Below are positions 14,706 to 22,451 of a stretch of 29,457 nucleotides of DNA, one piece after another. Position 1 is the first letter of the stretch. Every line of letters starts with the position of its first letter. The position numbers were made by a program, and so were the translations under genes. Source of the DNA: JBPCRW01 sp050996405 (lineage in GTDB: Bacteria > Acidobacteriota > Blastocatellia > Pyrinomonadales > Pyrinomonadaceae); assembly GCA_050996405.1 (NCBI GenBank), contig JBPCRW010000197.1:1-29457 (forward strand), in the 5' to 3' direction. Below the pieces are notes generated by a model. That model made no database searches and was not told the origin of the DNA. It saw only the letters and a list, made by a program, of their open reading frames with translations.

Positions 14706-15869
14706 CTATTTCAAAACGGCGCGGACAATTTGCCGTTTTGCCAAATCAAATAATCCATTCGGAAGAATCGCCCGAAAAAAAGCGTTGGCGACACGCGGCG
14801 CGACAAAAATTCCGCGCGGAACGAGAACATATTCGCTTTCCCACCAATCCGGTACAAACCGCGCTTTGAATCTTCGCAAACCTTCAAATCCATAGATTGA
14901 CTGCAAATGCGCGCGTGAAAAATTTAGTAATTGTCTGGAGAAAGTGTTTCCGTTAGTCGAAAGCGTGTCTTCGCCATCCGAAGCCAGCGGAACTGTGCCG
15001 AGCGTCGCCAGGCGCGCGCCTTCGGCGGCAAAGGTTTCCAGAGCTTTGCAAATAAGTAAATCCGTCGTTCCGTTCGGCGCGTCGGCGCAGCGCAAAACGT
15101 CTTCGAGATACCAGCCGTCACGCGCCGGAATCGGACTGGCGGTAAGCAATCCGGTTAATTTTCCGGTCGTATCGCGCGCCGCGAAAAATCTTTTGTGTTC
15201 CGCCAGGCTAAACGGCGATAAGCCAAAAAGCCAGCCGAATTTTACCGCCGCCCGCCGATTCTTTAGCCAGCTTTCGCACAATTCGGAAACTTCCGCTTGA
15301 AACAATTTTCCGATGTCGGAAATTTCTTCGACGCAGATTCCGGCGCGTCGTCCCTGATTGAGATTGGCGCGGAGATGTTTCGCGCGATTTCCGCGCGGAT
15401 TCCAGTTCTGCAAATCGAAATACGGCGACGCGCCGATTTTGACGGCTTTGATGCGGTCGGACGGGTTGGCGATGACAGCGCGGGCGAATCTTTCGGTCAC
15501 AGGCATAAAAGCCGCTATCCGATTTTGCGCGCGCGCGGCGGCGATAAACTTTTCAGTCGCTTCGCGCAAGCTGTCTTCCGGCGCGATGATGTCGCCTGCG
15601 ACCAGACGAATTTTTCCGTGTTCGGAATAAGCGGCGCAGCTCTGCGTCGGAAAATCAAACCACGCGCGGTCGGTTTCCGAAACCGCGATTAAAGAATGCG
15701 GATTGTAACCGTAGAGCGATTGCAGGCGAATGAGATGCTGGCTTTCATTGCCGGGCAGGAAAGGCAGCGGATATTTTGCCGCCCGCAAATTTTTCAAACT
15801 CAAATAAAGCGTGCTGAATCCGGCTCCGGCGGCGAGCGTTAGTTCGGAAGTAAGAACTGAAATGGACAT
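14706..15869 (-). CDS. DUF2156 protein (MprF C-terminal-like, GNAT fold)
   Basis: A 387-residue soluble protein matching the phosphatidylglycerol lysyltransferase C-terminal domain (DUF2156). Tell-tale segments are YGYNPHSLIAVSETDRAWF, GDIIAPEDS, the second-half YLEDVLRCADAPNGTTDLLI and LATLGTVPLAS, and the closing FKARFVPDWWESEYVLVP. In MprF this domain moves lysine or alanine from aminoacyl-tRNA to phosphatidylglycerol, but the N-terminal flippase is absent here. Stand-alone relatives act in varied aminoacyl- or acyl-transfers, so the substrate is unknown. The first 25 residues are mildly hydrophobic and could contact the membrane. AAAGGAGAAAATCA before the ATG is a strong ribosome binding site. 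It is convergent with the polysaccharide synthase, hinting at an envelope role. Confidence 0.8.
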   Translation of the reverse strand: MSISVLTSELTLAAGAGFSTLYLSLKNLRAAKYPLPFLPGNESQHLIRLQSLYGYNPHSLIAVSETDRAWFDFPTQSCAAYSEHGKIRLVAGDIIAPEDSLREATEKFIAAARAQNRIAAFMPVTERFARAVIANPSDRIKAVKIGASPYFDLQNWNPRGNRAKHLRANLNQGRRAGICVEEISDIGKLFQAEVSELCESWLKNRRAAVKFGWLFGLSPFSLAEHKRFFAARDTTGKLTGLLTASPIPARDGWYLEDVLRCADAPNGTTDLLICKALETFAAEGARLATLGTVPLASDGEDTLSTNGNTFSRQLLNFSRAHLQSIYGFEGLRRFKARFVPDWWESEYVLVPRGIFVAPRVANAFFRAILPNGLFDLAKRQIVRAVLK

Positions 15870-16180
15870 TGATTTTCTCCTTTGAAACCGGAAAGGGCTA
15901 AATAAAATTGTCTATAAATAGACCGTTTAATTTCAGCGGGTATTGTAATAAAGGGAAGGACGTTTTGAGTGTTACGTCTGCGCGGTAAATTCGTCGCTCA
16001 AATGACTGCCAACTAAAGTCAAAACTCAAAATACTTTCGATTTATGCACGGGCTTCGGTTAAATCATATCACAACAAAGCAAAATATATGCCGTAACGAA
16101 CGGCGGATTTCGGCAGATTCAATGAATTTGTCAAACAAACGTTGTGGCGAAAATGTTTTTCCAAGCAAGACCGCCGCCAT
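15870..16180. other. 311-bp intergenic region between DUF2156 and response regulator genes
   Basis: No gene is seen. GTCTATAAATAGAC at 15910-15923 is a 6-bp palindrome with a 2-base centre. It lies about 40 bases upstream of the DUF2156 start on the minus strand and overlaps a TTTATAGAC stretch that could be a -10, so it may be an operator. The remainder is the untranslated tail of the response regulator, with no strong terminator. Confidence 0.35.
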
Positions 16181-17551
16181 TTATTCATCCAAATCAATGC
16201 CGAATCTTTCCGCCATCCGGTAAAGCGTCCGGCGGTCGATTCCCAGAATTTCCGCCGCGCGCGTGCGATTATTGTCAACCTTTTCCAGAATATACTGCAA
16301 ATATCTTTTTTCAACTTCGTCGAGCGAAGGTAAATCGGAAAAAAGGTTTTCGAGCGAGTTTTTCAAAAGCTTTTTGGTATCGATGCCGCGCAACTTATCG
16401 GGCAGATCTTCCGGCTGAATTTCGTTTCCGCGAGCGCGCAGGGCGGCGTGTTCGATGGCGGCTTCGAGTTCCCGGACGTTGCCTTTCCAATCGTAAGCGG
16501 TCAAAACCTTCATGACGTTTTCCGAGAACTGCAAATGCTCGCGTCCGGCATTTTCCCCAGCTTTTACTAAGAATTTTTCGGCGAGCAGCGGAATATCAGA
16601 ACGCCGCTCGCGCAACGCCGGAACGTTCAGCGTCACGACCGACAATCGATAAAATAAATCTTCGCGGAAACGTCCCGTTTTTACTTCTTCTTCGAGATTG
16701 CGATTGGTCGCGGCGATAATTCGCGCGTTGACTTCAATTGTGCGCGACGAACCGACGCGGCGAATTTCGCCTTCCTGAAGGGCGCGCAGAAGTTTAACCT
16801 GCATCGCCAGACTGATTTCGCCAATCTCGTCCAAAAATAAAGTTCCGCCGTCGGCTTCTTCCCATAAACCTTTCCGGTCGGCGTGCGCGCCCGTATATGC
16901 GCCGCGCACCGAGCCGAAAAGCTCGGATTCGAGCAAACTTTCCGTCAGCGCGCCGCAGTTGACCGGCACAAATGCGCGTCTTGCGCGCGGGCTGTATTGA
17001 TGAATGGCGCGAGCAATTAATTCTTTTCCCGTGCCGGATTCGCCTAGAATCAGGACGGTCGATTTAGCTGGCGCGACCCGCGCGATTTCCTTGTAAAGCT
17101 GAATCATCGCGGGGGCGCGTCCGACCATTCCGGCAGTTTCCGCCTTTGCCGAAATTGTTTCCGCATCGTCTGCTGCCCTCGATTTTTGTTCGAGCGCGCG
17201 CCCAACCGTTTTGACGATTTCCTCGACTTTGAAAGGTTTTGAGATAAAATCCCATGCTCCTTCGCGCGTTGCTTCGACCGCCGCGTCGAGCGAGCCGAAA
17301 CCCGTCACCAAAATCACCGGACATTTTCCGCGAAATTCCTGAAGCAAATCAAAACCCGATTTTTCGGCTTCGAGATTGATGTCGCTGACAACCAAATCGA
17401 ATTTGGTTTGACCGGCGAGAGTCAAGGCTTTAGCGGGCGTTTGCGCCGTTTCGACGCTCAGATTTTGCGCGGCGAGAATCTCCCTTAAAAGTTCGCACGA
17501 AGCGCGGTCGTCATCAATCACGAGAATTTTTTTCATAAACGGAAAAATCAT
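16181..17551 (-). CDS. NtrC-family sigma-54-dependent response regulator
   Basis: A 456-residue three-domain activator. The receiver (about 7-120) has the acidic pocket DDD at 13-15, phospho-acceptor D57 in VVSDINL and K105 in SKPF. The AAA+ domain has Walker A GESGTGKE (170-177), GAYTGA (217-222) in place of the usual GAFTGA sigma-54-contact loop, Walker B FLDE (239-242) and an arginine-finger region FREDLFYRLSV. The Fis-type helix-turn-helix at the C-terminus reads NNRTRAAEILGIDRRTLYRM. The Tyr variant of the loop occurs in working activators. Start ATG 17551 is chosen because GGAG lies 9 bases upstream; an ATG five codons later has no such site. Its likely partner is the histidine kinase at 18104-19771, and its likely targets include the sigma-54 promoter at 18000-18015. 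Confidence 0.93.
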   Translation of the reverse strand: MIFPFMKKILVIDDDRASCELLREILAAQNLSVETAQTPAKALTLAGQTKFDLVVSDINLEAEKSGFDLLQEFRGKCPVILVTGFGSLDAAVEATREGAWDFISKPFKVEEIVKTVGRALEQKSRAADDAETISAKAETAGMVGRAPAMIQLYKEIARVAPAKSTVLILGESGTGKELIARAIHQYSPRARRAFVPVNCGALTESLLESELFGSVRGAYTGAHADRKGLWEEADGGTLFLDEIGEISLAMQVKLLRALQEGEIRRVGSSRTIEVNARIIAATNRNLEEEVKTGRFREDLFYRLSVVTLNVPALRERRSDIPLLAEKFLVKAGENAGREHLQFSENVMKVLTAYDWKGNVRELEAAIEHAALRARGNEIQPEDLPDKLRGIDTKKLLKNSLENLFSDLPSLDEVEKRYLQYILEKVDNNRTRAAEILGIDRRTLYRMAERFGIDLDE

Positions 17552-17560
17552 AACTCAAAA

Positions 17561-17613
17561 CTCCGCTTTCAAGGAAAAAGCGGTTGACGCTTTTCGGGCA
17601 ATCAACCGCTTTT
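17561..17613 (-). terminator. Switchable terminator / Shine-Dalgarno hairpin before the response regulator
   Basis: On the minus strand AAAAGCGGTTGA (17613-17602) pairs with TCAACCGCTTTT (17587-17576), a 12-bp stem followed by TTCC: a terminator-like structure 25 bases before the response regulator start. The second arm can instead pair with AAAGCGG (17569-17563), whose last bases form the GGAG ribosome binding site. The two stems exclude each other, so read-through from upstream would form the first and free the GGAG, while a shorter transcript would form the second and mask it. Confidence 0.55.
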
Positions 17614-17709
17614 CAGTTTGGAGGAGAGGAATCGTAAAAACTCAAAAATAAATCAACAATCGCTTCAGTTTAAAGTTGAAACAATCTTCAGCTAAAGAAT
17701 TGCTTCGCG

Positions 17710-17943
17710 TTAAGCATGTTTCGACGCATCTTTCGAGGTCGCCGATAGAGCGACGACGGCTTGCGCGATGCGGACATATTTATTTTCGGATAAATCGCGG
17801 ATGGTTTTAATGTTAAAGGCTTTGCGTAAAGCCTCCGCATCCGCTTGACTAATGCCGGAAATCGCTTCGACGGGCGCATCCGCCAATTCGCTGAAATCCT
17901 TTTGTTCGTAGGTCTTGTCAAAAAACTTTGTTATATCAGCCAT
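17710..17943 (-). CDS. Small helix-hairpin-helix protein (DUF4332-like)
   Basis: A 77-residue protein. After MADITKFFDKTYEQ comes APVEAISGISQADAEALRKA followed by FNIKTIRDLSENKYVRIAQAVVAL, a helix-hairpin-helix pattern like those in DUF4332 and other DNA-end or protein-contact HhH domains. The function is unknown. ATG 17943 is preceded by AAAGGAGAAGAAG, a strong ribosome binding site; in-frame starts further upstream lie inside or before it. The gene is the first one downstream of the consensus sigma-54 promoter, about 45 bases after the expected start of transcription. It lies between the kinase and regulator genes of a two-component system, so it may be a target or an accessory of that system. 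Confidence 0.75.
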   Translation of the reverse strand: MADITKFFDKTYEQKDFSELADAPVEAISGISQADAEALRKAFNIKTIRDLSENKYVRIAQAVVALSATSKDASKHA

Positions 17944-17999
17944 CTTCTTCTCCTTTACCAAATATCGAAATTTCGACTAACGCTTTCTGACAATTATTG

Positions 18000-18015
18000 A
18001 GCAATGTTCGTGCCA
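18000..18015 (-). promoter_or_regulatory. Consensus sigma-54 (-24/-12) promoter
   Basis: On the minus strand the DNA reads TGGCACGAACATTGCT, matching the sigma-54 consensus TGGCAC-N5-TTGC(T/A) at every informative position, with the required 10 bases between GG and GC. Transcription would start near 17988, 45 bases before the helix-hairpin-helix gene and upstream of the response regulator. A sigma-54 activator gene next door strengthens the call. Confidence 0.85.
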
Positions 18016-18072
18016 CCACGAAAAGTCTTATATTTCGGGCTTTAAGAAATTTTCGTGTTTGAAAAAGCGGGG

Positions 18073-18104
18073 CGAAAATGTTCGTTCCGACAAAAATGTC
18101 ATAC
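18073..18104. promoter_or_regulatory. Candidate upstream activator sites for the sigma-54 promoter
   Basis: Two related words, CGAAAATGTTCG (18073-18084) and GACAAAAATGTCATAC (18089-18104), lie 60 to 90 bases upstream of the -24 element, the usual place for NtrC-type activator dimers. The second resembles CACAAAAATGCCACAA at 10732-10747 (12 of 16 bases) and contains the dyad GACA-N4-TGTC. The region is AT-rich, so chance cannot be excluded. Confidence 0.4.
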
Positions 18105-19771
18105 TATCTGGATACGGGAAAATGGAGGCGAAACCGTGTTCCCTGTCCGGCTTTGCTTTCGACTTCGATTGCGCCGTCGTGTTCCTGAATAATTTGTTTG
18201 ACGACGACCAGACCTAAACCCGTGCCGCGCGTTCCTTTCGTCGTGTAAAGAACGTCGAAAATCCGCGCCAGAACGGTTTCGCTCATTCCCGTTCCGTTGT
18301 CTGCAAAATCGATGACGACCGAATTTCCCGCGCGGCGCGTTTCAATTTTCAGTTCGCCGTCCGTCGCCGTCATCGCATCAAGCGCGTTGTTAATGAGATT
18401 GATAAAAAGCTGCTGCAAATGGTCGCCGTCGCCTAAAATCAGCGGCAAATTTTCTTCGAGATTTTCCGTTAAATTTATTTTCCGTTCGTCGAGCAGCGGC
18501 GCGGTCGCTTCAAATGTGCGGCGCAAAACTTCGTTCAAATCCAATAGATTTTTTTCGCCTTTGGTAATTTTTGTGCGGTCAAGCATTCCGCGCACGATAC
18601 GCTCGATGCGCTCGATTTGCTCGGAAATTATTTGCAATCGCGTGTCGTTTTCGTCTTTTGATTTGAGGCGCAAAAGCTGGACATGACCGCTGATTAAATT
18701 CAAGGGCGTGCCGACTTCGTGTGCGAACTGCGCGGCAGTTTGTCCGGCGGCGGCGAGCCGTTCGACTTCCGATAAATGTTTGGAAACGCGCCACAGTTCG
18801 CGGTTTGCGTCTGACAATTGCTCATTTTTATTTTGCAGTTCGCCGGTGGCTTCCGTGATGCGCGTCTGCAAAGTTTCCTGATACGCTTCGCGCTCTTTGG
18901 TCACTTCGTCGAGCGACGAAACCATTCGATTAAATTTACTGGCAACCTGTCCGAGTTCGTCTTCGGCAAAAACGGGTGCTTGAATAGATAAATTTCCCGT
19001 TTCGGCTTGCGCCATTGCATCAAGCAGTAATTTTAAAGGGCGATAGACAAGATAGCGAAACAATAAGTAAGTCGCCGCCATAATCAGCAAAACGGTAACG
19101 AGCGCGACCCAGATTTCGCTCTGCGCGTAGCCCGCCGCGATTGTCCATGGGCGGTCTAAATCCTGCGCGATTTCGACCGCGCCGAAAACAGTTCCGTTCT
19201 TATCTGTTATCGGCGCAAAGGCGCGAAAGGTTTCCTTACGGCGATTTTGAAAAATAGCTTCGGTCGGCTTGCCGCTTCGCAAAACAGACTCGTTCTCGAC
19301 GGAAATCGCCTGCACGTCCGCGCTGTCGTCCGAGGCGACGAGTTCGGAAAAATTATTCGTGTCGGCTTTCCAGACGCGCACGGCGGAAACTGAAGGCTGC
19401 GTGCTGTCAATCAAATTTGTCGCTTCCTGCAAAGAATCGTTGTCGCGGCTCGACAGATTTTCGATGTGTTCGGCGAACGAAGTTGCCTGCGTCCGCGCCA
19501 AATCTTTTTCCTTTTCCTGAATAAGCGAAGCGATGCGGATACTGACAAAAGTCAGCGCGACGACGAACATCAGCACCGTAATCAGCGACGCGAGCAAAGA
19601 CGTTTTGATGTGCAGTTTGAGCGGGAGCATCCGGTTTAGTTCTATCACAACAAAGCCGCGCGTGTGAATCTGTGATAACGAAATCCGCATTTCGCCGGAA
19701 ACAAGAGCAAGCGTTATGCCGCGCGTTTTGTATTCGTCAAAACTTAAAACTCGCGCTTTCAGCCAAAACAT
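18104..19771 (-). CDS. Membrane-bound sensor histidine kinase
   Basis: A 555-residue NtrB/ZraS-like kinase. TM1 is about 57-84, a periplasmic sensing region about 85-218 (no recognised ligand motif), TM2 about 219-241 and HAMP about 240-293. A coiled-coil linker leads to the HisKA box with phospho-acceptor H351 in AAQFAHEVGTPLNLI, then the ATPase domain with N box LINNAL (459-464), DNGTGM (491-496) and GTRGTGLGL. H-box and regulator type fit a cognate pair with the sigma-54 activator at 16181-17551. The start is uncertain: none of the ATGs at 19771, 19687 or 19630 has a clear ribosome binding site, and the last, 10 residues before TM1, would give a conventional topology. The stop adjoins the candidate activator sites of the next promoter. 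Confidence 0.9.
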   Translation of the reverse strand: MFWLKARVLSFDEYKTRGITLALVSGEMRISLSQIHTRGFVVIELNRMLPLKLHIKTSLLASLITVLMFVVALTFVSIRIASLIQEKEKDLARTQATSFAEHIENLSSRDNDSLQEATNLIDSTQPSVSAVRVWKADTNNFSELVASDDSADVQAISVENESVLRSGKPTEAIFQNRRKETFRAFAPITDKNGTVFGAVEIAQDLDRPWTIAAGYAQSEIWVALVTVLLIMAATYLLFRYLVYRPLKLLLDAMAQAETGNLSIQAPVFAEDELGQVASKFNRMVSSLDEVTKEREAYQETLQTRITEATGELQNKNEQLSDANRELWRVSKHLSEVERLAAAGQTAAQFAHEVGTPLNLISGHVQLLRLKSKDENDTRLQIISEQIERIERIVRGMLDRTKITKGEKNLLDLNEVLRRTFEATAPLLDERKINLTENLEENLPLILGDGDHLQQLFINLINNALDAMTATDGELKIETRRAGNSVVIDFADNGTGMSETVLARIFDVLYTTKGTRGTGLGLVVVKQIIQEHDGAIEVESKAGQGTRFRLHFPVSR

Positions 19772-19892
19772 TTACTTTTTTAATCGGCGGAAAGTTCGGA
19801 AAAATCGGTTGTTCGCTTGAATGTTCATATACAAATCGGCAATAATTACGCTTTTGTCTTAGTTTCGTTGATTTATTCAGTGAGGCGAAGCG

Positions 19893-19908
19893 CACAAAAA
19901 TATCACAA
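19893..19908 (+). promoter_or_regulatory. Third copy of the shared 16-base motif, upstream of the hppA region
   Basis: CACAAAAATATCACAA matches CACAAAAATGCCACAA at 10732-10747 in 14 of 16 bases. It lies 34 bases upstream of the hppA remnant start. No sigma-54 -24/-12 element is visible nearby, so it might be a site for the same regulator acting differently, or chance similarity in AT-rich DNA. Confidence 0.3.
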
Positions 19909-19941
19909 TTTTATAAATTAACGAAAGAGGAATTTAATAAA

Positions 19942-20106
19942 ATGGAACTTTGGCTGGTTCTTATTATCAATATGCTGGCAATCGGATTCGCGCTTTGGCT
20001 AGCGCGGAACGTTTTGAAACGCGATACCGGCACGCCTGAAATGCAAAAAATTTCAAACGCGATTAAAGAAGGCGCGGAAGCGTTTCTGTCGCGTCAAATC
20101 ATATAA
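19942..20106 (+). pseudogene. hppA: N-terminal remnant of a second membrane pyrophosphatase
   Basis: A 54-codon frame starts at ATG 19942 with AAGAGGAA 9 bases upstream. It begins with a TM helix (LWLVLIINMLAIGFALWLA) and continues KRDTGTPEMQKISNAIKEGAEAFLSRQ, the classical N-terminal signature of bacterial and plant H+-pyrophosphatases. The frame then breaks at II and a stop just where the long multi-helix protein should continue. The complete hppA begins 60 bases later but has a different N-terminus, so this is not its lost start. The promoter and ribosome binding site look intact, so a 54-residue peptide may still be made. Confidence 0.85.
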
Positions 20107-20166
20107 ATATTTAGTGTTTTACGGCTTTAATACAATAATTTAATCATAAAAATAGGTGGTTTTTTA

Positions 20167-22353
20167 ATGGAATCTACAATTCTTTATCTAATCCCGGCAT
20201 TAGGGATTTTGGGGTTAATTGTGATGGCAGTTCAATCTTCATGGGTATCTAAGCAAGCTACCGGCGAAGAAAATATGGTCGAACTGGCGAGTTATATTGC
20301 TGAAGGCGCGATGGCGTTTTTGAAGTCTGAATGGAAAATTTTAGGTTATTTTGCAATCGTTGCGGCACTTGTTCTTGCGTGGTCTGGAACATTAGTTGAA
20401 ACTTCTTCTCCTGTAATTGCGATTTCATTTCTTATCGGCGCGGTATTTAGCGCGACTGCCGGATACTTCGGAATGAACATTGCGACAAAAGCAAACGTTA
20501 GAACAACACAAGCAGCGAGAACCAGTCTGAAAGGCGCGCTTAAAGTCGCCTTTACGGGCGGAACGGTAATGGGACTTGGAGTTGCCGGACTTGCCGTTTT
20601 AGGTCTTAGCTCGCTTTTTATAATTCTTTATCAAATCTATGTTGTGAGCATTGGTGCTTCGGTAAACGGCGCGGCGATGGAAAAAGCGATTGAAGTTCTT
20701 GCAGGTTTTTCTCTCGGTGCTGAATCAATCGCTCTTTTTGCCAGAGTCGGCGGCGGTATTTATACGAAAGCGGCGGACGTTGGCGCGGATTTAGTAGGTA
20801 AAGTCGAGGCGGGAATTCCTGAAGACGACGTGAGAAATCCGGCGACTATCGCGGATAACGTCGGCGATAACGTCGGCGACGTTGCCGGAATGGGCGCGGA
20901 TTTGTTCGGCTCTTACGTGGCGACAATTCTTGCGACAATGGTTCTCGGACGTGAGATTGTCGCAACCGATAAATTCGGCGGGCTTTCTCCGATGATTCTT
21001 CCAATGCTGATTGCCGGGCTTGGAATTATTTTTTCTATTATCGGTTTTACACTCGTCAGAATTTCCGACGATAAAGGCAGTGTCCAAAAAGCACTAAATC
21101 GTGGGAACTGGACTTCGATTATTATTACGACGATTGTCTGTTACTTTATCGTGATGTGGATGATGCCCGCGAATATGAGTTTGAGAGGTCATAACTTCAC
21201 AAATACGGGAGTTTTCTTAGCGATTTTAGTCGGGTCAATTGTCGGCGCGCTGATGAGTATTGTGACTGAATTTTATACGGCGATGGGAAAACGTCCGGTT
21301 AATTCAATCGTTCAACAATCCGGCACAGGCGCGGCGACAAATATTATCGGCGGACTTTCGGTCGGGATGGAGTCAACTTTAGTTCCGACACTTGTTCTGG
21401 CATCAGGTATTTATTTATCTCACCACTTTGCCGGTTTATACGGAGTTGCGATTGCGGCGGCGGGAATGATGGCGACAACGGCTATGCAGCTTGCGATTGA
21501 CGCTTTCGGACCGATTGCCGATAACGCGGGCGGTATTGCCGAGATGAGCAGACTGCCGAAAGAAGTCAGAGCGAGAACAGATATTTTAGACGCGGTTGGA
21601 AATACGACGGCGGCGACGGGCAAAGGTTTTGCAATTGCTTCGGCTGCGCTGACGGCTCTCGCATTATTTGCCGCTTATGTCGGTCTTGCGGGAATTAGCT
21701 CAATTGATATTTATAAAGCGGATGTTCTGGCAGGTTTATTCGTCGGCGGAATGATTCCCTTTATCTTTTCTTCGCTTTGTATCGCGGCGGTCGGCAGAGC
21801 GGCGATGGCGATGGTTCAGGAAGTCCGGCGGCAGTTTCGAGACATTCCGGGAATTATGGAGTATAAAGCGAAACCGGAATACGATAAATGCGTCGCTATT
21901 TCTACAAAAGCGTCTCTCAGAGAGATGATGCTTCCCGGCGCAATCGCTTTAATTACGCCGGTCGTCGTCGGATTTGTTTTCGGACCGGAAGTTCTCGGCG
22001 GTTTATTGGCAGGCGTGACCGTTTCGGGCGTGCTGATGGGAATGTTCCAGAATAATGCCGGCGGCGCGTGGGATAATGCCAAAAAATCATTTGAAGCCGG
22101 CGTAATGATTAACGGGCAAATGGAATACAAAGGAAGCGAAGCTCATAAAGCGAGCGTAACGGGCGATACTGTAGGCGACCCGTTCAAAGATACATCAGGA
22201 CCTTCGATGAATATCTTAATTAAGCTGATGAGCATTGTGGCATTGATTATTGCGCCGCATATCGCAATTAATTCAAATCACAAATCTCCTGTTGAAGCAC
22301 CAAAAGTTAAAGTGGAAAGAACAGTCGAATTTCCTAATGAAAAGATGCTGTAA
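20167..22353 (+). CDS. hppA: K+-dependent membrane-bound pyrophosphatase (H+ or Na+ pump)
   Basis: A 728-residue protein with about 16 TM helices. It couples hydrolysis of PPi to ion transport across the inner membrane. The catalytic PPi/Mg loop is present as KAADVGADLVGKVE with DDVRNPATIADNVGDNVGDVAGMGADL, and the C-terminal acidic/lysine sites as NNAGGAWDNAKK and GDTVGDPFKDTSGPS. GNTTAATGKGF carries Ala where K+-independent enzymes have Lys, so K+ dependence is expected (family knowledge). The N-terminus (SSWVSKQATGEENMVELASYIAEGAMAFLKSEWK) resembles Bacteroidetes Na+/H+ types. The pumped ion is not decided. Arginine is mostly AGA here but CGN in flanking genes, a sign of transfer. AGGTGGT lies 7 bases before the ATG. 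Confidence 0.95.
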   Translation: MESTILYLIPALGILGLIVMAVQSSWVSKQATGEENMVELASYIAEGAMAFLKSEWKILGYFAIVAALVLAWSGTLVETSSPVIAISFLIGAVFSATAGYFGMNIATKANVRTTQAARTSLKGALKVAFTGGTVMGLGVAGLAVLGLSSLFIILYQIYVVSIGASVNGAAMEKAIEVLAGFSLGAESIALFARVGGGIYTKAADVGADLVGKVEAGIPEDDVRNPATIADNVGDNVGDVAGMGADLFGSYVATILATMVLGREIVATDKFGGLSPMILPMLIAGLGIIFSIIGFTLVRISDDKGSVQKALNRGNWTSIIITTIVCYFIVMWMMPANMSLRGHNFTNTGVFLAILVGSIVGALMSIVTEFYTAMGKRPVNSIVQQSGTGAATNIIGGLSVGMESTLVPTLVLASGIYLSHHFAGLYGVAIAAAGMMATTAMQLAIDAFGPIADNAGGIAEMSRLPKEVRARTDILDAVGNTTAATGKGFAIASAALTALALFAAYVGLAGISSIDIYKADVLAGLFVGGMIPFIFSSLCIAAVGRAAMAMVQEVRRQFRDIPGIMEYKAKPEYDKCVAISTKASLREMMLPGAIALITPVVVGFVFGPEVLGGLLAGVTVSGVLMGMFQNNAGGAWDNAKKSFEAGVMINGQMEYKGSEAHKASVTGDTVGDPFKDTSGPSMNILIKLMSIVALIIAPHIAINSNHKSPVEAPKVKVERTVEFPNEKML

Positions 22354-22389
22354 AAGAAATTGTGTAATTCTAAATTGTTATCAATTCAA

Positions 22390-22433
22390 ACAAAAAAGGA
22401 CGAATTGGAAATTTCCAATTTGTCCTTTTTTGT
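22390..22433. terminator. Strong bidirectional terminator after hppA
   Basis: A 22-bp stem (22390-22411 with 22412-22433, one G-T pair, almost no loop) contains AAAAAAGGAC and GTCCTTTTTT, giving a T-run on both strands. It separates hppA from the convergent membrane-protein gene. Confidence 0.9.
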
Positions 22434-22451
22434 TATTAAAATTCGTTTCTT

